Shown one piece after another: positions 44,201-53,952 of a stretch of DNA of 64,000 nucleotides (within the stretch, counting starts at the first letter, position 1; every line of letters begins with the position of its first letter). This DNA is from Parelaphostrongylus tenuis (lineage: Eukaryota > Nematoda > Chromadorea > Rhabditida > Metastrongylidae), in contig JAHQIW010006392.1 in the NCBI GenBank assembly GCA_019055375.1, positions 300,251-364,250 on the forward strand. Direction: 5' to 3'. The notes under the pieces are model-generated. The model ran no database searches. It was given only the letters and a program-made list of their open reading frames with translations, and was not told the origin of the DNA. Position numbers and translations under genes: made by a program.

Positions 44201-46236
44201 GTTTGCACACAGACTTTCGAGAAAGCGTTTACGGTGTACAAGAGGACTGTAGTATATATATATACTATATATATATATATACTATACCGTGTGCAGTATC
44301 ATTTTGACAAATCGTACGGCCAATTTTCTTATCAAAGTCTCTTCTGGTCATCTCTTACTGATCACGGGACTCCCTTTAGTGATGTTAAAAATCTGTCAAA
44401 AAACTACAATGTCGTTCGATTTCGCAGTGTGCCAGATGAAGAGTTTACACGGAAGCGAAAGGGTTAACTTTGGGGCTAAGTGGACAAAAAACTGTCCTAG
44501 CCAAAAAGGTTCAGGTGAAGTTTTCCGTCGGGAACGAGTTATCAATGGCTTGTTCATAAAAAGGCCTTAGAACAGTGCAGCAATCAAGAGGAAGTTACGT
44601 TTTGTCTCTGACTCGTCTTGTATTTTCGGCTCTCGTCTGCACTTACGCATTCACTGGACTTTTAATACTTATTTGATAACATAAGTCTTAACGAGTTTTA
44701 GACTAAATCTGGTCTTGTAAAGGTCTTATAGAGCGTTGTAAGAGCACAAAGAAGGTTACTTTACACATTCGAAGTAGTTTACCCGTTTCTTTAACTTCAA
44801 AAGGTTCATAACGACAGAACGAAATGCCTTTTACAAATGAAGTTCGTGAAAATTGTAACGAAATTCGCCCCTGTCGAGGCGGTAGTTAAATTTACTGCGC
44901 GAGCGCTACTCGATAGGCGCACAGTTTCCGTTATTTATCTAGAAATTTCCTCCCCGTTTTAGAAAAACTAAATCTTTTTATATTCTGCAACTTCAAACTT
45001 TCCTCTGCACGACCATTTACTTTGGGCGCACATATCTGAGTACGAGATGTAGTATTTTTTTCCTCTATGAAGACTTTTCCAAAAACCAAACTGAGTTTCA
45101 GCATCACTTCCTCTAAGCTATCGAATAAGTATTGAAAGTTCATTGAAAAGCCAAAATTGACACTACCGTGCAAAATGGCGCGCTGAAGGTAAAACGTAAT
45201 TATCTTCGCTGTTGCGGCACACTAACAAGGCCTTTTTGAAAACCAAATGAGTAATGAAATCAGTTCCCGAGAGCGAGTATCGAATTTTTTGGGCACGGAT
45301 CGAATAATTCCGTTTTTTTTCTTATTCAGTGAACTCGAGGTTGTTGAGAGACTCTATTCAGTACGATATATAGACAGTACAATACAGTGGCTGACGTACT
45401 GGCGGCTTTACTTTCTCCCGAGCCTACAAGAGTGAATTGAGATGCAATCTACTCAATCGAACACTTTTGTAAGCAAAGCAGATAGAACTAAGTTCATAAG
45501 CATCAAATCGCATAGTGAAGACTTGTTTTTTTTCTTTGAATGACTGCTGAATAAAGCACTGAATAGATAGTTTGTTAACAATTTCGTGTCGGCTGATCTA
45601 AGAAAGTTACGGAAGTACAGAAATCCCCAAGATTGAAGCTGTCGAATGACTACCAAAAGATTGTGGAAAGCCGAAAAAGGTTGAGTGGTTGGTCCGGTTT
45701 CGCAAGAGTTGTGAACATGGAAGCAGAGCAGAAGAATATTGCGGATACTTAGAAGTTAAAGTGATACAGAAAGGATGTGAGGGAGCCGAAATATAGAACG
45801 ATATCATCAAGAAACCAAAGCGTTGTGCCTCTTGCGTGAGCTCACGGACCGTACATCTCGATTTCAATGCGCATTTTGTCGCGCTCTGGTGACATGCGGT
45901 CCGGCGAGCCTTACACTCTGAAATAGCTGAAGTTATGAAAGGGTTAGAATTTATGTTGTATCATTTATCTCTAGTGCTTCACTTTACTCATTTGTCAGAA
46001 AAATAGAGAGAAAAGGTGTCGTGAATAGTATTTACTTTGGTGGTAAGCTGTGGAAATAGGAGACATTTGTTTATCATACAGCCTTTCATTGCAGAAGTGC
46101 GATGCATTCTCTAGCAGCAGGTCGAGCTTTCGCTGAACGATTATTCGAAGGAGCCTACGTTAATATAAATCTCCGAAAATTCGATATGAGGCGGATTGTT
46201 AAGATGGATAGACTCCGAGAGTCTTTTGTTAATTGA
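34223..46236 (+). CDS. foxred1: FOXRED1, mitochondrial FAD-dependent oxidoreductase, 13 exons
   Basis: FOXRED1 is a DAO-type flavoprotein of the mitochondrial matrix needed for complex I assembly. Exons: 34223-34405, 36111-36228, 36287-36365, 36422-36552, 36632-36734, 36790-36884, 36952-37031, 37099-37227, 37290-37395, 38373-38551, 38610-38720, 38831-38943, 46095-46236. All phases fit. Exon 1 encodes an Arg-rich presequence (RRCLRQSFRRIHLSI). The FAD-binding Rossmann motif VVIIGGGLTGSSVAYWLK spans exons 2-3; SIGGISQQFS, VIVNAAGPWAGKIA and IKSAWCGFQDVNTFD match human FOXRED1 in order. The terminal exon (AAGRAFAERLFEGAYVNINL) lies 7.15 kb downstream of exon 12. The human GHG near the C-terminus is absent. 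Introns 1 and 11 appear to use GC donors. Exon 1 is inferred from phase and sequence character; exons 2-13 from homology. Confidence 0.9.
34487..34705. mobile_element. M2 MITE beside a tRNA-like fragment, in FOXRED1 intron 1
   Basis: 34487-34528 carries GCGCCGTGGTCGAGTGG, the A-box head of family S4. From 34529 an M2 element follows: TAACCCTGAACGGGACCATG at the left, and GGGTTGGGTCCATGGTCCCA with TAAGAGCTGA at the right. It begins 80 bp after the proposed exon 1 donor. Confidence 0.6.
34931..35200 (+). mobile_element. SINE S1 copy in FOXRED1 intron 1
   Basis: GGAGCGCATGTAGCGCAGCG, GGTTAGAGGTGCCTTGC, AGTGGTACCAGACTTGTCTG, ATGCATTTAGTCACCTTACG, CATCCCTGAGGGATTGCTCA. B box changed (TTTGGTCCCAC). 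Abuts the mariner relic. Confidence 0.8.
35215..35830 (-). pseudogene. Mariner transposase N-terminal relic
   Basis: Minus strand: QIRKIFSFGFKMGCKAAER, then NINNAFSPGTANERTIQW, KKFRKGDESFENEERN, then after a +1 shift RPWEVDNDHMREHIEANLSK and SLSTTLLVRYSPKVKY. These are the two helix-turn-helix DNA-binding units of a mariner-type (HTH_48) transposase. The order and spacing are right, but only a badly decayed stretch follows and the DDD catalytic domain is not recognisable. It lies antisense in FOXRED1 intron 1; a SINE abuts its 3' side. Confidence 0.8.
37480..38250. repeat. R1 repeats filling FOXRED1 intron 9
   Basis: Alternating orientations: 37490-37760 (GTAGACATTCGATAGCTTAA), 37770-38030, 38040-38250 (forward: TTGCTGTTACAACGCAATAT). 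They make up most of this 977-bp intron, whereas neighbouring introns are about 50-80 bp. Confidence 0.6.
38944..40309. repeat. Start of FOXRED1 intron 12: AT microsatellites, otherwise unassigned
   Basis: An alternating AT tract at 39010-39044 is followed by TATG/TGTA variants to about 39235. From 39240 to 40309 no feature was recognised. Confidence 0.6.
40310..40531. repeat. Perfect 108-bp inverted repeat with 6-nt loop
   Basis: Arms 40310-40417 and 40424-40531 are exact reverse complements; the spacer is TCGGGC. Outer ends TATACCTTTATCTCGAG and CTCGAGATAAAGGTATA, inner ends GGGCTCTTGTACA and TGTACAAGAGCCC. No mismatch in 108 bp means a recent origin or active homogenisation. Frames across it are mirror images. 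It lies in FOXRED1 intron 12. Confidence 0.95.
40532..40860 (+). other. Conserved-looking tail of the hairpin element, with a ribozyme-like motif
   Basis: Downstream of the hairpin are AGTGCAGAACACTCGG (a small stem-loop), AGGTGAATGTTTCACCT (another) and, at about 40706, GGCTGATGAGTCTGTAAGGAC. The last looks like the CUGAUGA core plus stem II of a hammerhead ribozyme, but the required GAAA is replaced by ATAA and no stem I partner is evident. It may be part of the same mobile unit as the hairpin. Confidence 0.25.
41003..41424 (-). mobile_element. Two SINE S2 copies separated by an (AT)n tract
   Basis: First copy 41003-41107 (minus: GTGGTATAGTGGTAGCATGC, TGCGGGTGCAACTCCCGTCT). Second, headless copy 41331-41424 (minus: GCGGGATCACATCCCGTCTG, TCGAACTTTTGCTTACCATT). 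Between them lies a 56-bp perfect AT tract (41226-41281). Confidence 0.65.
41601..41829 (-). mobile_element. SINE S4 copy in FOXRED1 intron 12
   Basis: Minus: GTGGCTCCGCGACCGAGTTA, TTATGATGCTCGTCACGGCG, ATGGAATGTCACAGCCAGGC, TACTGGGATCCACACAGTG. Carries a G run at 41760-41772. Confidence 0.6.
42050..42230 (+). mobile_element. SINE S2 copy
   Basis: GGGCTACAGTGGCGTAGTGA, ATATGGGTGAAACGCGGTTT, CGTCTGAGGTCGAATGCTTG, ATCATAACACTGCAAAAAAA. FOXRED1 intron 12. Confidence 0.7.
43198..43986. mobile_element. Foldback element F2, copy B, giant hairpin
   Basis: A 789-bp element that is nearly one long palindrome: arms of about 390 bp on each side of a centre near 43592. Ends TGAGGGGGCAAATG and CATTTGTCCTCTCA are flanked by TA. 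Matching inner blocks include TTGAATTCGCATGCGT (43492) and ACGCATGCGAATTCAA (43678). It lies in FOXRED1 intron 12 and could fold as a single hairpin in the pre-mRNA. Small frames inside are mirror shadows, not genes. Confidence 0.85.
44290..45950. repeat. R1/M1-type repeats in FOXRED1 intron 12
   Basis: Includes an M1-like end (AAGCGAAAGGGTTAAC at 44453), blocks with AAAAAGGCCTTAGAACAGTG, ATAACGACAGAACGAAATGC, CTAAGCTATCGAATAAGTAT and GCTGTCGAATGACTACCAAA, and a second end GAAAGGGTTAGAA near 45940. No conserved coding content. Confidence 0.5.
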
Positions 46237-46489
46237 ATTCCAGTTCAACATCAGACATTGTAGCATTTTATGCTAATCGTCTTGTTATTGTTGTTTTTAT
46301 ATCATTTTCATGGTTCTCATATAGAAATCAGATATGGCGGAACTAAGGTAATTCTTTTGATGACGTTAGGCATCTATGCACCTTGTGATGAACAAAGTCA
46401 ACTCTGCCTTGTAGCCATCAGAAATGAATCGCAAGCTTAATTCCCCGTTGTCAAGAGCATTTTTGGAAAAGGATTTGTTTCTTATAATC

Positions 46490-46493
<4 letters not shown>

Positions 46494-46537
<44 letters not shown>

Positions 46538-46589
46538 TATTATATAATATATGCATATGTGTGTATATGCACGTACATACACATGAATA

Positions 46590-46626
<37 letters not shown>
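46494..46626. repeat. AT microsatellites downstream of FOXRED1
   Basis: Alternating AT at 46494-46532 and 46595-46624, separated by TATGTGTG-type repeats. Similar tracts stand at 27948-27986, 41838-41905, 44253-44283 and 42535-42680. The frames rich in Tyr and Ile across them are not genes. Confidence 0.85.
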
Positions 46627-46632
<6 letters not shown>

Positions 46633-46639
46633 GTTATAT

Positions 46640-48113
46640 TTAGAACATGTTTCTTGTCTTGACATTTTTGTATAGAGATGATTTTACCACATTCTTGTTA
46701 TTGTAATGAAATTCGTTATTTCTAATCGTACTACGTCGAACTGGCGAAACTGTCAAATGTACTTGGCCCATGATTTCGCTGATATTTGTGAATGTTTTAA
46801 GAACTCTTGTATCGCTGTTGCGGTTGGTAACCCTTTGAGTGTTACATTCATAATGTTTCAGTGTGTCGTGATATATATGTAGGAACAAGTCAGCGATCTA
46901 CCGTACGTTTTCTAAAGCTTTATTTCGTATTAGGAATACCTCTGAATGTCTTGCATGATCGTAATTTGCTTTGGGCAGAAGTGTGCTTTTGTGTGAGTAT
47001 AAGTCTGTCTGCGAATGGTTGATGTTGGTGCGCCCATGCTGCCCATTATCAATAGCCGACAACCTCAGACCGGTTTTAGTCCTCACCACATTTTGGGCCA
47101 TTTTCTGCACCCATCGATTGCGATTACCTTTCCTTTTTGCGAACAAATGTGTCTTGAAGTTGCTAAGAACTCTAACAAACTATTCTCTATGCGGTTCTGT
47201 CGTGTACAAGAGTCAAATGTAAAGGAATAAAACCACTCAGTCAAGATTCGACTTCAGAATCGTGTGACCTTTTTCTCCAAAGGTGACGTCTCAGCCCATA
47301 AAATTGTTGTTGAGTCACTTTAAAAAGTTATACCCCAAAGAACGACTTATGTCTCATGCCCTAATGCACTATACTCACTAATTCTTTATGTTGTTTGTTT
47401 AGTTACTACTGCAAAGCTAGTTTCCCCATGATTAGTCAGCAGTGGGTGTGGTGCCCTCATTGCCGCCACGTTCATCTCTGTTATTCACGCCCATGTAGAA
47501 GACTATTCGTCAACGAATGCTGTCCTTAACGTTTGCATGTCATTCAATATATTTCAAGGACGATTTCCATGTAATTGGATATCCATATCGATATTTAAAA
47601 TTGATTAACAATCTTCGCTTGTACCGCTTCGGTCGTTGTTTTCCGTGTATTGCATGCTCTTCATAAGAGAACATCGATAGCTCTTAAAAAATTTCAATTA
47701 CTTCGTCAATCTTGCGATTTTTGTAGTTATCATTGATAGCGTGACCTTCAGTAGCGCACGAGTGTTGCTGACGTCTTCCATGTCCTTGATTTTTTTCGCG
47801 ATTAAAAAATGCGTGGAATCTGATAAGAGTTCGATTTTGTAGCGACTGCGGTTGAAAAGACGTTATCATCGTAGCCGCGATGGACTTTATAAAACTGAAC
47901 TGCAGCATTCAGAAGTAACTCTTGTTGATAATACAGATTATGACCGATTATTCTCGAGGTGTAAAGTGGAATGTTTCCGTGTGTCACATGAGAATGATAA
48001 TACAAAGATTTTCCAAGACAAAATGGACAAAATTGACAAGGAGCGCACTCAGAATTGCTACAGAAGAGTAGTAAACCGTCTACTTATTTAATACCTCTCC
48101 GTTATACCACCCT
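46640..48113. other. No gene recognised
   Basis: Several minus-strand frames of 67-82 codons but no recognisable family. Might belong with the unassigned frame at 48114-48728 as one old element. Confidence 0.35.
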
Positions 48114-48728
48114 CTATAGGCTTGCGTTCAAGTGATATATGCCATCCGAGAAAGCTCTTTGAGAATATTCTGAAGATATTTGTTCTTCACTTCTCACTGC
48201 TATTGGAATAGCTCTTTGGATGCGCTCTACTTCCAGTATTCTTTTTATACTTGCAATTTCATCATAGTTAATATCTAGTCCACTAAAAAATGAGGCCGGT
48301 TGTCGCTCCTGTGATGCCGAGTGGTGAGAGACAAGCATGACCATCTTTTGTTCTCTTTGGGCTGCACATGTTATCACTGATTTTATATCGCCATTGTGTC
48401 GTGGTGATAATGTTTCGCATGTTTTAAACCAGCGTCTTCCTTGAAATATTTGATCTGTCTCAAACCAAACCCTCTCATAACCGTTGTGAGTCGTTGAATT
48501 TTCCGTCCAGAACGCGTTACTGGATGACTGTTGCCGGTGACGTTCCAGTAATTCCGTTGGAATAGTTTGTTTGGTCGGACATTCATTGTGTATACTGCGG
48601 ATAAACGCCGTCACTGCGCAAGCAACAGAAGCTACCGTCAACAGCGAACTGAACTGTAGCGATTTCCAACGACAATCTCCAATCAAAGGAATATTGACAT
48701 TCTGATCTATGGCAGTACAATGTATCAC
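48114..48728 (-). CDS. Unassigned 204-codon open reading frame
   Basis: The longest uninterrupted frame in the window. It has a hydrophobic stretch (SLLTVASVACAVTAFI, residues 29-44) and an otherwise polar, unremarkable sequence ending in HLNASL. I considered the region between RNase H and integrase of a Bel/Pao element because of the segments FSSLLTVASVACAVTAFIR and IKRILEVERIQRAIPI, but the order of the tryptophan motif is wrong and no integrase or RT follows. The flanks (46.6-48.1 kb) have shorter minus-strand frames of similar character. It may be a relic of a larger coding element or a chance frame. Confidence 0.25.
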   Translation of the reverse strand: MIHCTAIDQNVNIPLIGDCRWKSLQFSSLLTVASVACAVTAFIRSIHNECPTKQTIPTELLERHRQQSSSNAFWTENSTTHNGYERVWFETDQIFQGRRWFKTCETLSPRHNGDIKSVITCAAQREQKMVMLVSHHSASQERQPASFFSGLDINYDEIASIKRILEVERIQRAIPIAVRSEEQISSEYSQRAFSDGIYHLNASL

Positions 48729-50019
48729 ATATTTTTACGAATATTATAGCTCTTCTACATTAATAAAACGTACTCGTTTTTGCTTTATAACTGGGAAAAT
48801 TTTCTGGAAATCGTTGAAAATTCTTTTTATGTCTCCAAGGAACTTCTCACTCCACAGGAATTGCGAGTTATCCGTTTTATATCCATGATTAGTTAGCCTA
48901 TTGTATAGCATTTAGTGACGGTGACTGTGCTGTTTTGGAATCGGAGCACGCCCGCCCCTCCCATCTATCGCTTGTTGTTGTGGTTGACAGTTTGTCATCC
49001 TCCTCATTTTATCTCTAATCTAAAATCTTCCACTCAATCTTCTGAAAATGGCTAGTCGTCTTCATCAAATCGTTGCTTTTTGTGGTGGTAATTTGTTGAA
49101 AATTTACTGTGATGTCAGATCCCTGTTCGAAACTGGTGACTTAGACGTACAGCACGCACATATTTGGAGCAAAAGCTTCTGAAAAACCACAATATATTGT
49201 GTATATACATATACTTGTGCACTTGTACACGTATATGTCTCAGGTTTCCCTTCAAACTTGTTTCAGAGCATCGTTATATTAATGCATTGACGACCTAATG
49301 AATCATAGGTGATTCAGTATGTTTATAATTAGTCGAACTTCCTCATATTGAACTTTGTTAAATGAAACGGAAACCGCTGAAACGTGCACAGAACAACCGA
49401 AGCGATTACTACACTCGGGATTCGTCCATCAGGAGACCATGTGTCCAAAGCCGTCATCAATTTCGATGTTCGCTACGCATACGCTGTTGTAACAAGATGT
49501 GTTTGTTGTGCCTAGTCTTTTGAAATTCTCATCCAAAATACTTCAATCAAAAACCATCACCCACATGATCTGTACTGGGACTTGCCGGCACAGTCAGGGA
49601 ACAAAAAAAGCATCACATTATGGTATGATGACCTTTCTTCACTGTTATTGACGAGGATATAACAATGGGTAGCATGCCGTATCGTGGGCTAACTCTCAGG
49701 CCCAAGAAGGCTCTTTTGAATGAGAATGTCAAACTGCCCATCTTAGATGAAGTCCATGAGGTTGTATCCACGATGTTTAGTGCAGTTTGATACCCAAAAA
49801 CATCTCCATTTGTGATAACGCAGTGAACCTTAGAGGTAGCTAATGAACTGATTATATACAAAATTATGCACCTTTTTGAAGCGAAAGACAAATTTTTCCA
49901 AAAGTCTGTCAATTATTGATTATATGTCAATTATAGTTACTGAAAAATTAGCGGCAGAGGCTGTAAGATTAACACGGTCGTCAATTTATCAAAAATTCTA
50001 TCAGAACTAACAGAATTGA

Positions 50020-50097
50020 GTGCTTAGCAAAAAATCGACCTCAGATGGGAGTTGAACTCGCGTCACACTTTTAGCGAGGCGCGTGCTACAAAGCCTT
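50020..50097 (-). mobile_element. SINE S2 fragment
   Basis: Minus: GGCTTTGTAGCACGCGCCTC, GACGCGAGTTCAACTCCCAT, CTGAGGTCGATTTTTTGCTA. Lies 150 bp upstream of the bublin-like gene. Confidence 0.55.
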
Positions 50098-50244
50098 AAA
50101 GTTATCACAACTTGTTCAACAATCAAATTAAGCTATGTTAAAAATACGTCTCATTGTCATGTACTCATCGTTTTTGTTTATAATGCGTCTTGTCCGTTTG
50201 AGTTGAAATGATTTCTCTTGCATTAAGTTACGAACTCACAGATC

Positions 50245-50658
50245 ATGGATCCTGAGGAGAAGCAGTCAGTTCGTATGCGTGGTCGCCCACTTAATGAAGC
50301 CAACGAAGAGAACCCACATTTTCAACTAGGGCTTGATGTGCTTCAAGAGAACTGCTCTGAAGAGACAGAAGGTGAAACATCGCACATTTATTTGTGCCTC
50401 ATCGACAGTGAAGTCGCATTCTGCAGCTAACATAGTGTTAAGATACAGCTCGTACAACTTCTTTGTTCATTCTCATCTTGCTTGAAGTATCGCAGTTTAG
50501 AAATCCGCAAACTTGACTCACAGCTAGACCACCTGAATGACTATATGACTAGAATGGAGGAACGGATAAAACTGCACAACGAAAAACTCATGGAAACACT
50601 TCGGCACCAGAAAGAAGAACGTGAGAAGCGTCGACGTAGCTTTCATGAGGTAGACTAG
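50245..50658 (+). CDS. bbln-1: Bublin-like (UPF0184) coiled-coil protein
   Basis: Exon 1 50245-50393, exon 2 50496-50658 (acceptor ATCGCAG), about 103 residues. Exon 2 encodes one amphipathic coiled coil (LDSQLDHLNDYMTRMEERI, then LMETLRHQKEEREKRRRSF) that matches in length and heptad pattern the conserved helix of bublin/C9orf16; the C. elegans member (bbln-1) organises intermediate filaments at the intestinal lumen. The acidic, disordered N-terminus also fits. ATG 50245 follows an acceptor AG by three bases. The exon 1 donor (TTT|GTGCCT) is weak; the better GTGAAA at 50372 gives the wrong phase. An intermediate exon or a further 3' exon after GAG|GTAGAC is possible. Confidence 0.55.
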
Positions 50659-51127
50659 ATTGTCTTTCTTTATGATGATCTCTGCTGTTTGTTCCATTAC
50701 GTAATAAGACTTGTCTGACCAGGTCCCTTAAATTACTACATGTCCGATTTCAGTGAGTTTTGCAAGCGCTTTTCGGCTTACTCCGCTCTTATTTACTAAA
50801 GACTAGATTATTTTTTCAATGTATTCACCTATCATTTTGTATCACTCCACTCCATTTTTAGAGATTTAAAGGATCATATAATGAGAATATTACACGGATG
50901 TAGCCTAATTTTGTGGCACAAAGTACACACTCTTGTGTATCAGTTATGATTAACCTTAATCCCACTAAAGACAAGTACAAATGAGTTGGTACACTACTTT
51001 GATTCAGAAATGGAGGCCACTTCTAACTCAGTTCTATGATTTACAGGTCATACGAAATTTTCAATTAGAACAAGAACATTCAAATCTGATCGATCTTTGA
51101 TCATGAATTATAAATTATACCCAGTGG

Positions 51128-51295
51128 TGTAGAGTGATGTGCAAAACCTTTGCGTCAGTTGGGATTCGAACCTGCATTTCCGTGTGGTGTCAAAACAGGC
51201 GTCGATAATTCAACGCGTTCGAGCACGCGCCCTCGGATAGGGTTGAATGTGTGTTCGATCCCAACTGACGCAAAGGTTTGTACATCACTCTACAT
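51128..51295. mobile_element. Palindromic tRNA-like element, family S3
   Basis: Two oppositely oriented copies of one tRNA-like 3' unit. Left TGTAGAGTGATGTGCAAAAC, CTTTGCGTCAGTTGGGATTC, GAAC; right GTTCGATCCCAACTGACGCA, AAGGTTTGTACATCACTCTA, CA. A remnant between them has GTTCGAGCACGCGCCCTCGG. A single, unpaired copy is at 5030-5126 (GATAGAGCACGCGCTCCCGG, GGGTTCTAGTCTTGCCTGAC). Confidence 0.7.
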
Positions 51296-51669
51296 TGCGA
51301 GCAGATAGTAACATCATATACGCTCTAGAGCGCTTAAATAGAAAAATTCTATTTGATCACCCAATACAAGCTATAGTATCTTACAAAGGCAAAGTTCTGA
51401 TTTTCTAAAATCAACAACACACTCATTTTTCTAGCTTTAAGCCTCGTATCTAGAACGCGAAAAAGCCCATGAGAGGGTTTTCTATAATAAAACATGATGT
51501 TATTCCATCATGAATTCCTTTACGTTTGCAGCATTAGGTCAATGCGTTGGATATTCTGGATATCTAAATTGCGTCTTCAGTTTTTTGAAAAATTTACTCC
51601 TAACCTCCATACGACTTGAAGAATACTGCGTAAATCTTATTTTTTCAAGACCATATGAGTCTTTTTGAC

Positions 51670-51842
51670 GCTCACCGCGCGACATCAAATCTCACTCAGC
51701 TACTGCGCTGGTGGCGTCGCGTTTCGTGAGAAAGTAGGCAAGCAGCCAGACAAGCATGCACAGACATGCAGATGCCGCCGCCTAGAATGCCGGGCAAGCG
51801 ACGGGACAACGCCGCCTGTCTATCAACGCTGGTCCTCAGAGG
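51670..51842. mobile_element. M3 MITE copy
   Basis: CGCGCGACATCAAATCTCAC, GTGAGAAAGTAGGCAAGCAG, GACAAGCATGCACAGACATG, CTGTCTATCAACGCTGGTCC. Well preserved; GC-rich relative to its surroundings. The open frame on each strand is an accident of the repeat. Confidence 0.7.
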
Positions 51843-52697
51843 TTTCATACGTCCGATTGAAACGACAAAAATTTTTCCATGAGTCGATAAGGTTCTCAGT
51901 TGTTTGAACACTCTAGCGATTAAGAAATTCTTCACTTGTCAAAAAACGTCTCGCACGTTAAATGCACCAAGTGACTCGAATGTGCAATAGCTTGTCGACG
52001 TTGCACACCAGAACTGCTCTCTGTAGGTTGCGTTCGCACTAGGGACATTTGAGGTACAACTTAGATCGATCAACAGTTTATGGTTTTGACAAGTCAGTGA
52101 CACACAGCAAGCTCACAGGATCATTGTAGGATTGGGTATGGGTACTACTAATAGCTTGTTCAATGCTCCTCATTCAATCCTTATCGGCCATTGGAAATTA
52201 CCCCACTTAGATGAGGGTCTATCAACTCGTAATCACTAGCGTAAAGAGTTTGGTGTGTAAATCCTAATAATCGCATTAATTTATGTCTGACAGGTGTGTG
52301 AATGACACAACTAATTGGTTGATAAAAACAATATTATTGAATGATGACGATAAGTACAATCTTTGTGCGTCGCTTATTTCTGTCCTTAGTCGAGGTCTCT
52401 ATCGATTTTGGGATTGCGATGTACGAATAAGAATTAGGTACCTTGTACATGCGGTGTTACAAATATGTCCATCACTAAAATCATTATTATTAATCACTGT
52501 GGTCTATGGTAATTAACTGTACGTAATGCTAGTAATTTATACTTAAAGCCAGAAAACTGATCCTGTTATTTGAACCGTCGTTCCACACCAGATATCTTAT
52601 TGATAAGAGTGAAAAGAAGTCATATTACTCAATATATACTCAGATGATATGTACATTCTCGTTAGGGAATCCATATCAAGTCAGCATCTCTAATCTT
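51843..52697. other. No feature identified
   Basis: AT-rich, non-coding in appearance. The frame at 52283-52516 has no family resemblance and no splice context I could support. Confidence 0.35.
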
Positions 52698-53151
52698 CAA
52701 CCCTTTCGGCACGGCTTTGACCGACTGCACAGCGCAATTCACAAGCGGTGCACGATTTTAGTTATTTGATTAAGGGATTTTCTCCGTTTTTGAGAAAAAA
52801 CCCTGATTGAATAACTTTTTTGTGTCACTTTGATATTCCATGATTTTCTCTCGCTCTTAGAGCGTTTTACAGGAAACGTTTTTTAGAACCAATTTCATCC
52901 CAAAATAAGCGAGATTTGGGCTATCGGATGCTTGCCAAAAGCTCAGCAAAAAGCTATTCAGAGGCTCCAGCCGAACAAACAAAAGCAGAACAAAAGTGAA
53001 ACATAGTATTGTTCTCAGTGCTACAACGTAGTGAGAAAGCACTTCGAAAACCAAACACTTCTAATGTAATCGCCGAATTCAAACTTCCGACTAGTCACTG
53101 AATCTCTGAGGAAAACATTTTCCACATATATACGACGCCTCCAAAGGGTTA
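52698..53151. mobile_element. M1 element copy
   Basis: Left end CAACCCTTTCGGCACGGC; right end GACGCCTCCAAAGGGTTAG. Interior: GATTTTCTCTCGCTCTTAG, then an R1-like stretch with GCTATCGGATGCTTGCCAAA and GTGCTACAACGTAGTGAGAA. About 450 bp, no coding content. Confidence 0.7.
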
Positions 53152-53952
53152 GTTACCAGATATCCCGTAACTAATAGAGATAGCGTGATACGTGTAACAC
53201 ATAGCCGTAACGTGGAGAAACCGTCAAAGGTCACTGTAGTGTAATTTAACCCTTTCCTGGTGGTGATTTGTTTCTTCTTCTTTTTTTTCCCCTTTCCAAA
53301 CCACTCATTATACTGAGAGATTATATGAATGAAGGAGTAACGATTCAATAAGCTGATCGGTTTAGCGTATGACACAAAATCAAGCCGAAGACACTGCGTT
53401 CCAGCAACAAATGGCGTCGATTTTGAACCGTGTCGACTCCGTCCGTAATCGGCAATCAATCTTCGAAATCGTTAACAAAATGGACATTCCAAAAATAAAC
53501 AATATCTAAGTGTATGCAATCTCATACATTTGACGTGATTTTTCTTACAGTTTGTTCAGTGCTAATGATTTATCATCTACTTTCCTCTTATAATTTTTAC
53601 ATGGTCATCCTGACTAATGTCCACTACAATTCGTCACTAATAGTCACGAGAATTCATGAAAATTCGTCTTTTGGGCAGCAGAAACCGAAACAACCACTTT
53701 GCCTCGATTGTATTAATGTCAGTTTTAGTTCTCTAAACTCGATTGTTGTTATGTACATTATTTTTACGAAAGATTTTCTATTATGAGATTTGCAAATAAA
53801 ATTTACAAACTCTTCTTATCACAGTCGGTAGAGGATGATATAAAAAAGTTGGATTCAAGAACACTTTAACAATCATCTGGAACGAGTTCATCAACTATAC
53901 GACATCATCATGATAATAAGACTTTCATCAACTGCTAAGTGTAATGTAGGAA

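Noticed and set aside
48114..48728. Bel/Pao retrotransposon fragment.
   Set aside because: Two segments are reminiscent, but the order of the hydrophobic and tryptophan-containing motifs is reversed relative to Pao and no integrase or RT follows.
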